DNA of 64,000 nucleotides from Martinezella calliandrae. Its GTDB lineage: Bacteria; Pseudomonadota; Alphaproteobacteria; Rhizobiales; Rhizobiaceae. Location of the stretch: the NCBI RefSeq assembly GCF_030272695.1, contig NZ_JARFYN010000002.1, positions 221,258 to 285,257 of the forward strand, in the 5' to 3' direction. The notes under the pieces are model-generated. The model had not been told where the DNA came from. It did not search any database and saw nothing but the letters and a program-made list of their open reading frames with translations. Below, piece by piece: positions 46,913-56,012 of this stretch. Each line of letters starts with the position of its first letter. Within the stretch, counting starts at the first letter, position 1. A program made the translations under genes and the position numbers.

Positions 46913-49129
46913 ATGCCCGGCGCCAACAACAGCCAGCAGGATGTCGATATCGACCTCGCACAGCTTTTTCGGGCCGTTTGGCAGCGGCGGCTGCGCGTCA
47001 TCGCCATCACGCTCGTGGGCGCTTGTCTAGCGTTTGCCGTAGCCAAGGTCGTCTCACCTGAATATCGCAGTGAGACCCGCATCCTGATCGAGCAGCGCGC
47101 GCCGGCTTTCGCGACAACGACGCAGAACGATGCCAGCTCCGGTCCGCTGCTCGATGAACTCAACATCGCGAGCCAGGTGCAGATCCTGCAATCGGCCGAT
47201 CTCATCAAGCAGGTCATTACCAACCTGAAACTTTATGAGCGTCCGGAATTCGCCGCCGCCAACAAGAACTCGGCCCTTTCCGACATTCTCGTGATGCTGC
47301 ATCTGAAAAAGAGCTCGCTCGACAAGGCGCCGGAAGAGCGGATGCTCGACGCCTTCACAAATCAGCTTCAGGTCTACCAGATCAACAGCTCGCGCGTCAT
47401 CGGCATCACCTTCACGTCCCGCGATCCGGATTTGGCTGCCAGCGTCCCGAACGCCATGGCTCAGGTCTATCTGTCGATGCAGAGCGGCGCCAAGCTCGAT
47501 TCCAACACCGAGGCGACGCGCTGGCTGGAGCCTGAGATCGCCAATCTGCGGGAGAAGGTCAACGAGGCCGAAAAGAAGGTTGCCGACTATCGCTCCGCTA
47601 ACGGTCTCTTGCAGACCAGCGACAACAATACTTTCGCGGCGCAGCAACTTGCCGATATTTCCGGTCAACTGGCGCAGGTGCGTGGCGAGAGGGCCAATGC
47701 AGAGGCACGGGCTGAGGCCGTGCGCAACGCGCTCTCCACCGGCCGCTCCACCGATACGCTCGCTGACGTTTCAGGCTCGCAGACCATCCAGCGGCTAAAG
47801 GCGACGGAGTCTAATCTGGAATCGCAGATCTCGGATCTTTCGACGTCGCTTATGGATGGCCATCCCAAGCTGAAGAGCCTGCGTGCCCAGCTTGCCGATA
47901 TCCGCCAGCAGGTCGACCGCGAAACAAAGAAGATCCTTGCCAGCATCGAGAATGAAGCCAAGGTGGCACAGCTACGCGAGCAGCAGCTTGTGGCGCAGTC
48001 GAATACGCTGAAAGCCGATAGCGCCCGGGCAGGAGAAAATGAAGTCGGCCTCAATGCCCTGGAACGCGAAGCGGCCGCTGAACGGCAATTGCTGGAAACG
48101 TATCTCGCCCGCTATCGCGAGGCCGCTTCCCGCATCGACAAGAATTCGAGCCCGGCTGATGCCCGCGTGGTCTCCAAGGCAGTCGAGCCAGTCGATCCTT
48201 ATTTCCCGAAGATCGGACCGATCGTCGTCGTCGCCACGCTCGCGACCTTTGTTCTGACCTCCATCGTCATCATGCTTGCCGAACTCTTCAGCGGCCGCGC
48301 CTTGCGTCCGGTCGGCCCGGTCGAGCGTGACATCACGGTCCGGGAGGAAACGGACGCTCATTCGCAGACCGTAATCGAAGCTGTCCCCGCGAAAGTTGTC
48401 GCTGAGCCGCGCCAAGGCGAAGTACCGGCAAGCATGCTCTCCGTCGTCGCCGATGAGACGTTGGTGCGAGAAATGGAAGGAGCAGTTGATCTTGGGCATC
48501 GGCTAGACGAGGCTGTCGAGGCGACGGAAGAGGAAGAGGATTTTTCCATCCAGTCGGTCGCCGACTATCTGATTGAACGCGACTCTCGCCTTGCCATCGC
48601 CATATCACCGACTGGGGACAGTGGTTCCACGGCGACCGTGATGCTGGCTCGCACCGTCGCCGATGCCGGGCGCCGCATCGTACTGGTCGATATGACCGGA
48701 ACTGGCTGCCCGTCACGGCTAATGGCCGAAACCGCCGGTCTTTTCGGTGTAACCGATCTGCTCTGCGGAGAGGCTGCCTTTGCGGACACTATTCATCCCG
48801 ACCGTCTTTCCGATGCGCATCTCGTGCCGCAGGGCACCAGCGACGTCACCCGCGCCATGCGTGGCGCCGATCGCCTGTCGCTAATCCTCGATGCGCTCGG
48901 CTCGGCCTATGATATCGTCTTGGTGGAATGCGGTGCAGCCGATGTCTCGGGTGTGGCAAGACTGACGCGCAGTAAGGATACGGAAATCATCCTCTCCATG
49001 CCGGAACCGGACGAGAACCAGTTCATCACGGCAATGTCGGAATTCCAGAAGGCCGGCTATGAGCATATCATATTGATGTCCGGCTGGCGCGAGGAGCAAG
49101 GCCCCGACGCCCGTCAGCACGCGGCCTGA
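46913..49129 (+). CDS. Wzz/GumC-like co-polymerase with a degenerate BY-kinase domain
   Basis: This 738-residue inner-membrane protein has an N-terminal Wzz domain (first helix about residues 28-50), a long periplasmic coiled-coil region (about 190-420, with many REKVNEAEKKV-like heptads) and a second helix near 445-465. An acidic linker leads to a C-terminal P-loop-like domain from about residue 555. There the Walker A position reads SPTGDSGSTATV with no lysine, while Walker A' (IVLVDMTG) and Walker B-like (YDIVLVECG) strands remain. No tyrosine cluster is present at the end. It sets chain length and bridges to the Wza-type exporter, probably without tyrosine-kinase activity. The ATG at 46913 has GGAG 9 bases upstream. 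Confidence 0.88.
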   Translation: MPGANNSQQDVDIDLAQLFRAVWQRRLRVIAITLVGACLAFAVAKVVSPEYRSETRILIEQRAPAFATTTQNDASSGPLLDELNIASQVQILQSADLIKQVITNLKLYERPEFAAANKNSALSDILVMLHLKKSSLDKAPEERMLDAFTNQLQVYQINSSRVIGITFTSRDPDLAASVPNAMAQVYLSMQSGAKLDSNTEATRWLEPEIANLREKVNEAEKKVADYRSANGLLQTSDNNTFAAQQLADISGQLAQVRGERANAEARAEAVRNALSTGRSTDTLADVSGSQTIQRLKATESNLESQISDLSTSLMDGHPKLKSLRAQLADIRQQVDRETKKILASIENEAKVAQLREQQLVAQSNTLKADSARAGENEVGLNALEREAAAERQLLETYLARYREAASRIDKNSSPADARVVSKAVEPVDPYFPKIGPIVVVATLATFVLTSIVIMLAELFSGRALRPVGPVERDITVREETDAHSQTVIEAVPAKVVAEPRQGEVPASMLSVVADETLVREMEGAVDLGHRLDEAVEATEEEEDFSIQSVADYLIERDSRLAIAISPTGDSGSTATVMLARTVADAGRRIVLVDMTGTGCPSRLMAETAGLFGVTDLLCGEAAFADTIHPDRLSDAHLVPQGTSDVTRAMRGADRLSLILDALGSAYDIVLVECGAADVSGVARLTRSKDTEIILSMPEPDENQFITAMSEFQKAGYEHIILMSGWREEQGPDARQHAA

Positions 49130-50410
49130 TCAATCCTTCTCGGCCTCTTCCGCGGAAGCGTCGCTGCCGCCTTGCCGCGCCCGCAGTCGTTGAAGGAATC
49201 CATAAAGCCTTGGATGGGCCTTGATGGCCGTTTTGGCGCGCGTCACCCCACGCTGAGCGAAGGCCGCGACATGGCCGATCCGCGAAATCGGCAGGATCAG
49301 GTCGTGCTGCGTCGTTTCCGTTGGGCACCAGGAACGTTTGTAGCCCTGGTCGCCAATGCCGAAATCGAAGAGGGCAACGCCCTGGCGGTGAAACCGCTCG
49401 ATCATCAGACAGAACAGCAGTTCGCCGGGACTGGCCTCAGGAACCAATGCCTCGTCGATCGAGGCAAACTGGCAGATGACGTGATCGCCCTTGCGTGACA
49501 GGGCGGCGATTGCGGGAATGTGCCCCTCATGTTCGCCCTTCAACCGCAAGGCGTGCATCTCCAATGCGGCATAGGACCCCTCGCCATTTCGAAGGGCCAG
49601 AAGCCGGTGCAGTGCCGTTTGGGTCGGTGCATCCTGAAACACATCCGGCAGGCCAGCCGCTTCGAAGCGAACCGCTTTCTGCTGGAAGAACAGATCGAGT
49701 AGCGCGTCCCGCTGATCAGGCGCGGCGATGATATGGTCATATCCGCCCTTGTCATTAAGAATGCGGGTCTGATGTTTGAATTTCTTGCGCCGCCGCTTGG
49801 CGTTCACCTGTTTCAGCGTCGCTTCGAACGTACCGAGGAAGGGCAATTGAAAAGCACGGTTCTGGTTCTCGACGGCGGGGATCGAGGCGAGGGGGCTTTT
49901 GCGGCCGCGCCAATCCAGCGGCACGTTGCGAAGGACCATCAGGTCAGTCTTGCCCCGCAATGCCCGCGCGATCTCTGCCTGCTGTGATGGTGACAGGCCA
50001 CTATCTGCGGTTTTCAGATATTCGGTGGAGAACAGGCCGGTATTGATGTTGCTATGACGCGCGCCGATGAATTCGGCGTGCCGGATGCCCTGCATGCGGA
50101 TGATTTCGAGCGGCAGGATAAAAGCGGTGCGGCCATTGAAGGAGCCGCGGATGATGGCAAGTGGATGCCGAAAGGTCTCGGCCCAGGCGGCGCACCAGTC
50201 GTAGCTCTGATGAAGGGAGGCAAGATCGTCCCGCTCCAGCGTCCGCCATTCGGTCTCCAACGGAGCCATGCTGTCGAAGATTTCGACGCTCATGCCGCCA
50301 CGCACCACGGACTTCGCAGCAGCGGTAGAAGCTGTGTCTCCGGGCAATCCGGCCGCAATGGGCATTCCCGCAACGTCGAGCTTCTGTGTTTGCACCTTTT
50401 GCGCCTGCAT
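49130..50410 (-). CDS. CelD/BioF2-like GNAT acetyltransferase
   Basis: This 426-residue protein has the double-GNAT architecture of PF13480 (acetyltransferase involved in cellulose or polysaccharide synthesis). WRTLERDDLASLHQSYDWCAAW and IIRGSFNGRTAFILPLEI are in the first half; KRRRKKFKHQTRILNDKGGYD and SPGELLFCLMIERFHRQGV with FDFGIGDQGYKRSW are in the second. It may acylate the polysaccharide made by the neighbouring genes. Its stop codon abuts that of the co-polymerase on the other strand (TGATCA). The start at 50410 follows TTGGAGACG. Confidence 0.85.
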   Translation of the reverse strand: MQAQKVQTQKLDVAGMPIAAGLPGDTASTAAAKSVVRGGMSVEIFDSMAPLETEWRTLERDDLASLHQSYDWCAAWAETFRHPLAIIRGSFNGRTAFILPLEIIRMQGIRHAEFIGARHSNINTGLFSTEYLKTADSGLSPSQQAEIARALRGKTDLMVLRNVPLDWRGRKSPLASIPAVENQNRAFQLPFLGTFEATLKQVNAKRRRKKFKHQTRILNDKGGYDHIIAAPDQRDALLDLFFQQKAVRFEAAGLPDVFQDAPTQTALHRLLALRNGEGSYAALEMHALRLKGEHEGHIPAIAALSRKGDHVICQFASIDEALVPEASPGELLFCLMIERFHRQGVALFDFGIGDQGYKRSWCPTETTQHDLILPISRIGHVAAFAQRGVTRAKTAIKAHPRLYGFLQRLRARQGGSDASAEEAEKD

Positions 50411-50555
50411 TCAAGCGTCTCCAATCGGACACCATTCGCATGCAGTCTTCCCGCCAGGCGGCTTATTTTTCGTTTAAGGCGAAGTGTCCCGGCAGATTTC
50501 GCGTTGATCAAGGTTATCTCAACGTAAATCCGAAATGACTTGAATATGATGGCCT

Positions 50556-50765
50556 CTATTGCGGACGAGGTCCGGCCATCCACTTGATGATCCCCATAGC
50601 CGGCAATACCCAGATGAGGCCACTGAAGAGGAAATAGAGGAAATGCACCCAGCTCGGCTGATCGCCTAGAGTGCGCACCGCCACGATCATCGCCACGATC
50701 GCATAGATGACGACCAGTAGCACGAGCATGATCATGCCAACGAATTTGCGCAGGCGAAGGGGCAA
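50556..50765 (-). CDS. DUF2842 membrane protein
   Basis: This 69-residue protein has two membrane helices (MIMLVLLVVIYAIVAMIVAV and the segment ending VLPAMGIIKWM) joined by a loop with QPSW. The small DUF2842 family occurs next to ctaA in many alphaproteobacteria. The likely start is TTG at 50765, giving (M)PLRLRKFVG as in relatives, with AGAGGAGAG 9-10 bases upstream; the upstream frame has no homologous sequence. It is divergent to ctaA, and a role near haem A or cytochrome oxidase is inferred only from position. Confidence 0.8.
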   Translation of the reverse strand: MPLRLRKFVGMIMLVLLVVIYAIVAMIVAVRTLGDQPSWVHFLYFLFSGLIWVLPAMGIIKWMAGPRPQ

Positions 50766-50877
50766 GGGTGATCTCTCCTCTCTCGACGGCGTGCCGCGAC
50801 GGCATGCCGCAAAGTCTCGGGACTTGTTTTGCACGCCCCTATCAGGCAAATCAACAGCCGGATTGAAGGGAGATCCC

Positions 50878-51981
50878 ATGGTTGTCGCTAATTTCACCTC
50901 GGAACAGGCCATTTTGAACGAAGTGGCCCGCCAGGGCCGCAATCGCCGCGCCATCCGCATCTGGCTTGCCTGTGTACTTCTGGCACTCTTTGGCCTGGTG
51001 CTCGTCGGCGGGGCGACGCGCCTGACCAATTCCGGCCTGTCGATCACCGAATGGCAGCCGATCCATGGGGTCATCCCGCCGCTCAACGCGCAGGAATGGC
51101 AGGAAGAGTTCGACCTTTACAAACGGATCCCGCAGTTCCAGCAGTTGAACAAGGAGATGACGGTCGATGAGTTCAAAGGGATCTTCTGGTGGGAATGGGC
51201 GCATCGGCTGCTGGCACGCGCCATGGGCGTCATTTTCGGCCTACCCTTGCTGTTCTTACTTCTGACCGGCCGCGTCGAGCGGAAGCTGCGGCTGCCGCTC
51301 GGCGGCATTTTCGTTCTCGGTGGCCTGCAGGGCGCGATCGGCTGGTGGATGGTCTCGTCCGGCCTCGAAGCGCGCACCGACGTCAGCCAGTATCGTCTCG
51401 CCACTCACCTTGTTACCGCTTGCCTGATCTTTGCTGCCTGCATGTGGTTCATGCGTGCGCTGTCGCCGCATTCGAACGACCCGGCGCCGACGCGTTATTC
51501 GGCAAAGCTTGCCGGCCTCATCGCGTTCATGGCGCTGTTTCAGATCTATCTTGGCGCACTGGTTGCCGGCCTCGACGCCGGCCTCTCCTATAATACCTGG
51601 CCGCTGATGGACGGTGCCGTGGTGCCGGGTGGGCTGTTCGCGCAATCGCCGGCCTGGATCAACTTCTTCGAGAATCCGAAGATGGTGCAATATGTCCACC
51701 GCCTCGGCGCCTATGCGCTCTTCACCGTGGTTGCGATCAACATGATCATCTCGTTGCGCGCAGCCGCGCAGACGACGCATGCCCGTCGCTCGGTGGTATT
51801 GTTCATGCTGGTGCTAATCCAGGCGATTCTCGGCATTTCGACGCTGCTCTTGCAGGTGCCGCTGCATCTGGCGCTAACCCACCAAGCCGGCGCCCTCATT
51901 GTCTTCGGCTTTGCTATCGCCAACTGGCGCGGATTCTATGGCGAATACCCGCACCAGACGGTCATTGCTGTGAGGAATTGA
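50878..51981 (+). CDS. ctaA: Haem A synthase
   Basis: This 367-residue inner-membrane monooxygenase (type 2 CtaA) oxidises haem O to haem A for cytochrome c oxidase. Eight helices are visible. The haem-ligand histidines lie in FWWEWAHRLLARAM, YRLATHLVTACL, YVHRLGAYALFT and ALTHQAGALIVF. No cysteine pair of the Bacillus type is present. The start at 50878 follows GAAGGGAGATCCC. The convergent DUF2778 gene ends 35 bases later. Confidence 0.95.
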   Translation: MVVANFTSEQAILNEVARQGRNRRAIRIWLACVLLALFGLVLVGGATRLTNSGLSITEWQPIHGVIPPLNAQEWQEEFDLYKRIPQFQQLNKEMTVDEFKGIFWWEWAHRLLARAMGVIFGLPLLFLLLTGRVERKLRLPLGGIFVLGGLQGAIGWWMVSSGLEARTDVSQYRLATHLVTACLIFAACMWFMRALSPHSNDPAPTRYSAKLAGLIAFMALFQIYLGALVAGLDAGLSYNTWPLMDGAVVPGGLFAQSPAWINFFENPKMVQYVHRLGAYALFTVVAINMIISLRAAAQTTHARRSVVLFMLVLIQAILGISTLLLQVPLHLALTHQAGALIVFGFAIANWRGFYGEYPHQTVIAVRN

Positions 51982-52016
51982 GGCGAATGATCGCCTCTCC
52001 TTCCTGTTTCGAAAAC

Positions 52017-53552
52017 TCAGCGCGACGCAACATTGCTGTTGCTCGACGCTGATGACAGACGCGCCACTACCTGCAGACGCTTGATTTCTCCGCGCTTGAA
52101 AGCTGCCAGGAAGCGGCGGTAATCCCTAAAGACCACGCAGCCATTCGATTCGCCACGGCCGCCTCTGAGCATGTACGTGTGAGCAAGCAAGCCGACGCGG
52201 CCATAGACTCGCGAGCCGTTTGCGGGTGTCAGGCGCAGGGCCTGCACGCCATGGAACAGGCTTTCCCTATATGTCAAGTCATAAGTTTCAGGCGGCGTCG
52301 GGCCGGTGTTTTTGCGGTCGACATAGCGGGGATTGTCACGCATGTAGCCGAGGCCGGAATGTGCTTCGAGGCGTTCACCGCTCGGCAGGTACACTGTTCC
52401 GGCTGAGATATCGTAGATGGCGGTTGCGCCTCGCGGGCTAAGGGCGGCGAACGGGTTGAGGAACTGTCGCGTCCGCTTGACCTCTTCGTCCGGCTTAGCA
52501 TAGGCCAGAACTTGCGCAGGCGACGTGTCAGAAGCGTCCGGCGTGCTTGCGCTGTCCGCGGCGGCGGCCCTTGCAACGACGTGGGCCGGACGTGGCAGCG
52601 GCACGACGGTAGGTAGTTCCTCGGCAGTCGACGCGTCTTCTGCTTCTGCAAGATCGATGGTTTCGGCGTCCGACGATGCGGCACTATCCATGGCGGCCGT
52701 TTGGTCCGGACGCGGCATCGGGACGATGTCGAAAGGCTGCGACGTGGGGTCGCTGGAAGCGGTCGTCGCAAGGCTCTCCGCAACCGCGCGGTCGAGCGTT
52801 CCGGCCAATGGAGCGGCCGAGGCCATCTCGGTAGGCGATGCATCGCTTGCGGAAGCTGGAGTCGGCAGACTGTCCTTGCCCGGATGATCCAGGGCAGCCG
52901 TATTTGGCCCTGTGGCCTGGATTGCCGGCTTGCTCTGTGCAATCTCTGCCGGCTGCGGCACGGAACTGGTGGGAGCCGTGGTCGAGGCTGCCGCGCCAGC
53001 GATATTGCTCTGTACGAGGGGCTTCGCGGCATTCTTCGGGGCGAGGGCCGCAACATCGCCCTGGTTCGTTGCCGGCGAGATCGATGCGGCGTTCTCGGCA
53101 ACTACCGAAGCGGTCTGAGCCCGTGCGAGATCTGAGGCCTGCCGTGACAGTGCGCTCGCCAATTGCTGCTTGACGAGCGCGCGCGCTAGGATCGCTTTGG
53201 AACGTGTGATGGCCTCTTGCTTGTCCGCATCGACGGACATACCGCTTACCCGTATTCTTCCGCCCATAGGCACGGTCTGACTGGCAAGGCGCGCCGGATG
53301 CAGGTTGCGCCCCTGCGGCACGATGAAGGCAGACGCTCTCGGCGTCAGCAAATCCTCTGATGATATATCTGTGCGGGGGAGGGACAGGACCATCGATTGC
53401 GTGGTGATCAGCGTCGCGGCCACCCATGCGAACATCACCACTGCGATGCCGGTGATGACAGTACCGCTACTGATCCCCGGAGATTTTTTCCGGCGCGAAG
53501 AATATCCGGAACGGGAATTGATGTTACCGAAGGTCTCGGTCGCAAACGCCAT
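52017..53552 (-). CDS. Large DUF2778 (Tlde1-like) peptidoglycan-active protein
   Basis: This 511-residue protein has a short cytoplasmic end, one membrane helix (about residues 30-52) and a long Ala/Ser/Pro-rich, presumably disordered periplasmic region (about 100-365) that repeats VPLPRPAHV / VPMPRPDQT-like segments. A C-terminal DUF2778 domain follows from about residue 380. There GERLEAHSGLGYMRDNP and HTYMLRGGRGESNGCVVF show the His and Cys typical of L,D-transpeptidase-like Tlde1 proteins. Tlde1 of Salmonella is a type VI effector; no type VI genes or immunity gene are visible here. The start at 53552 removes a 28-residue extension without support. Confidence 0.85.
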   Translation of the reverse strand: MAFATETFGNINSRSGYSSRRKKSPGISSGTVITGIAVVMFAWVAATLITTQSMVLSLPRTDISSEDLLTPRASAFIVPQGRNLHPARLASQTVPMGGRIRVSGMSVDADKQEAITRSKAILARALVKQQLASALSRQASDLARAQTASVVAENAASISPATNQGDVAALAPKNAAKPLVQSNIAGAAASTTAPTSSVPQPAEIAQSKPAIQATGPNTAALDHPGKDSLPTPASASDASPTEMASAAPLAGTLDRAVAESLATTASSDPTSQPFDIVPMPRPDQTAAMDSAASSDAETIDLAEAEDASTAEELPTVVPLPRPAHVVARAAAADSASTPDASDTSPAQVLAYAKPDEEVKRTRQFLNPFAALSPRGATAIYDISAGTVYLPSGERLEAHSGLGYMRDNPRYVDRKNTGPTPPETYDLTYRESLFHGVQALRLTPANGSRVYGRVGLLAHTYMLRGGRGESNGCVVFRDYRRFLAAFKRGEIKRLQVVARLSSASSNSNVASR

Positions 53553-53920
53553 GATACTCGTTATCCAAACTATATACGCACCCACCGGCTCACAAAAGTG
53601 CCTACGCCGGGACGCAGAACTGCGTCCGGCCGTCACTTTGCCGGCTGTCGGAAAGCATGCCGAATTATGGTAACCAATTCCTTTACGCCGACCCGATCTT
53701 GGAACTGGTATGTTGATGACCGCGAATATTGCGGCGCCAAAAGCCGAAACAGGCGATATGGGCTGATTTGTGACAAAAAATTAATGATGGCTAATAAAGT
53801 TCTATAAAATACATAGGAAAGCGGGCGGCCGGCCGGATCGACGCCACTGCGCCGTTTCAAACCGTTGCAGCCAGTGAGCCGTTATGGCCCTGAATTGCCG
53901 TGCGCTGAAATCGCTTCATC
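53553..53920. other. Intergenic region upstream of the DUF2778 gene
   Basis: About 370 bases contain no gene I can support. An AT-rich segment with TCTATAAAATACATAGG lies at about 53801-53817 and could be a -10 region for a plus-strand transcript ending at the hairpin just downstream. Confidence 0.4.
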
Positions 53921-53970
53921 GAGCCCAGCCGATCGACTTTGATGGAGCGATCGGCTGGGCTCTTTCAATT
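53921..53970 (+). terminator. Strong hairpin with T-rich tail, plus strand
   Basis: GAGCCCAGCCGATCG (53921-53935) and CGATCGGCTGGGCTC (53948-53962) are perfect 15-base arms, followed on the plus strand by TTTCAATTTT. On the minus strand, where argC is read, no T-run follows. It therefore suits a plus-strand transcript that has no annotated gene, but might also end argC. Confidence 0.6.
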
Positions 53971-53996
53971 TTGCAGATGTCAATTGGGCTGAAACC

Positions 53997-54923
53997 TCAG
54001 GCGCTTAGCATCAGGTCCATGTTCTGAACTGCGGCTCCCGATGCGCCCTTGCCGAGGTTGTCGTAGACAGCGACCAACATGGCCTGCGCCTTGTCGTCGT
54101 TGGCAAAGACGTGCAGCCGCATGCGATTGGTGTTGTTGTATATTTCCGGATTGAGCTCGGGCGTTCGCTCGGGATTGTCAAACGGCGCGACTTCGACAAA
54201 GCCGCCCTTCTGCCCCGCATAATAATCGGCGATAGCCGCGTGCAATTCAGCGCCCTTGGGGATTGTCGACAGCACCGAAAGCTGTAGCGGCACGCTAACA
54301 ACCATGCCCTGCGCGAAATTGCCAACGATCGGCTGGAACAGCGGGATGCGCGAAAGCTTGGCGTAAGCCTTTAGCTCCGGCAGATGCTTGTGATTGAACG
54401 TCAGGCCGTAGGGCATATATTCCGGAGCGTCTTCACCTTTCGCCTGATAGTCCTCGATCATCGTCCGTCCGCCGCCGCTGTAACCGGAAATTCCGTGGAC
54501 GGTGACCGGATAGTCTGCTGCGACGAGCCCGGCCTCGACGAGCGGACGAAGCGTGGCAATGGCCCCCTGCGGCCAGCAACCGGGGTTAGCCACCCGCTTC
54601 GCCTTGGCAATGACAGCCGCCTGGTCCTTGCTCATCTCCGGAAAGCCATAGGCCCAGCCTTCGGCAACGCGATACGCCGTCGAGGCGTCGATCACGCGTG
54701 TCGTGTCATTGACGATCAGGCTAACGCTTTCCTTCGCCGCCTCGTCCGGCAAGCAGAGGATGGCGATGTCTGCCGCATTGAGCAGCTCCGCGCGCACCGC
54801 CTTATCCTTGCGGCTCTCGGTCGGAATGGACAAAATCTCGATATCGCGGCGCGCGGCCAAACGTTCACGGATCTGCAGACCCGTCGTTCCAGCTTCGCCA
54901 TCGATGAAGATTTTCGGTGCCAT
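53997..54923 (-). CDS. argC: N-acetyl-gamma-glutamyl-phosphate reductase (type 2)
   Basis: This 308-residue NADPH enzyme of arginine synthesis reduces N-acetylglutamyl phosphate to the semialdehyde. The nucleotide-binding start IFIDGEAGTTGLQIRERL and the catalytic Cys116 in VANPGCWPQG are visible. The histidine follows in HGISGYSGGGR and the HKHLPEL segment. The length indicates the shorter type 2 form found in alphaproteobacteria. It stands 136 bases from speB; both are minus-strand and may be separately transcribed. Confidence 0.96.
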   Translation of the reverse strand: MAPKIFIDGEAGTTGLQIRERLAARRDIEILSIPTESRKDKAVRAELLNAADIAILCLPDEAAKESVSLIVNDTTRVIDASTAYRVAEGWAYGFPEMSKDQAAVIAKAKRVANPGCWPQGAIATLRPLVEAGLVAADYPVTVHGISGYSGGGRTMIEDYQAKGEDAPEYMPYGLTFNHKHLPELKAYAKLSRIPLFQPIVGNFAQGMVVSVPLQLSVLSTIPKGAELHAAIADYYAGQKGGFVEVAPFDNPERTPELNPEIYNNTNRMRLHVFANDDKAQAMLVAVYDNLGKGASGAAVQNMDLMLSA

Positions 54924-55058
54924 TTTTCCTGCTCTTTCAATCGGTTCGGAGTGTTCCCGGACTCAGTTTGCCATGGAGTTGATTCAAAATGATAACGGCT
55001 GGCTTCGAGTGAGCATGATCTTGTGCGAAAACTGCGTCACACTCTTCGGGACCATACT

Positions 55059-56012
55059 TTAGCGACCTGCCGCGCGCCGTTCGGCGTGGAGACCGAGCAT
55101 ATACATCGCCACCGTCGCCCCTGCAATGGCGGTAATGTCGGCATGGTCATAGGCCGGCGATACCTCGACGACATCCGCGCCCCTGATGTCGAGTTGATGA
55201 AGCCGCTGCAGCGTCGACAGGATTTTCGCGCTCGAGGGGCCGCCTGCCACGGGCGTCCCCGTGCCTGGCGCATAGGCAGGATCGAGGCAGTCGATATCGA
55301 AGGTCACGTAGGTGGGCGCCCCCCGGGTATGGGAGATGATCGTCGAAGCGATCTCTGCCGAACTCATGTCCTCGACCTGATGACCATAGAGAATCTGGAT
55401 GCCGAAATCTTCGGGCGCATGCGTGCGGATGCCGATCTGGATGGAGCGGTCCGGATCGATCAGCCCGTCGCGCGCTGCACGGGCGACGAAGGAGCCATGG
55501 TCGATACGCTTGCCGTCGTCGAACCAGGTGTCCTGATGCGCATCGAACTGCACCAAAGCCAAGGGACCATGTTTTGCCGCGTGTGCCTTCAGCAATGGCC
55601 AGGTGATGAAATGATCGCCACCGAGCGTCAGCATAAAGGCGCCGCCATCGAGGATCGTGTTTGCCTGCCGTTCGATCGCCGCTGGCGTTTCCTGATGATT
55701 GCCGTAGTCAAGCAGGCAATCGCCATAGTCGATGACGGCCATTTCAGCGAAGAGATCGCGATGGAAAGGATATTGCGGATCATTGTCGAAGATCGTGGAG
55801 GCGCGGCGGATCGCCTGTGGCCCGAACCGTGTTCCCGGCCTGTTGGATGTCGCGGCGTCAAAAGGGATACCCCAGACGATGGCGTCGACGCCCTCGAGCG
55901 ACTTGGTGAAACGCCGGCGCATGAATGAGAGCGCACCCGCAAATGTCGGGTCGCTGGCCGCCGAGGTCAGGCTGGCGGCAGTAAAGGCGTGATCAATCGA
56001 CGTGCTGGGCAA
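55059..56012 (-). CDS. speB: Agmatinase / ureohydrolase
   Basis: This 317-residue arginase-family enzyme releases urea from agmatine (or a related guanidino compound) to give putrescine. The two-manganese site is complete: TLGGDHFITWP, QFDAHQDTWFDD and TFDIDCLDPAYAPG, plus the later EVSPAYDHADITA. The likely start is TTG at 56012, with AAGGAGAC 4 bases before it, giving MPSTSIDHAFTAASL like its relatives. An ATG at 56033 has no ribosome site. The 5' end overlaps the ABM-domain gene by 20 bases, so the genes are coupled. Confidence 0.9.
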   Translation of the reverse strand: MPSTSIDHAFTAASLTSAASDPTFAGALSFMRRRFTKSLEGVDAIVWGIPFDAATSNRPGTRFGPQAIRRASTIFDNDPQYPFHRDLFAEMAVIDYGDCLLDYGNHQETPAAIERQANTILDGGAFMLTLGGDHFITWPLLKAHAAKHGPLALVQFDAHQDTWFDDGKRIDHGSFVARAARDGLIDPDRSIQIGIRTHAPEDFGIQILYGHQVEDMSSAEIASTIISHTRGAPTYVTFDIDCLDPAYAPGTGTPVAGGPSSAKILSTLQRLHQLDIRGADVVEVSPAYDHADITAIAGATVAMYMLGLHAERRAAGR

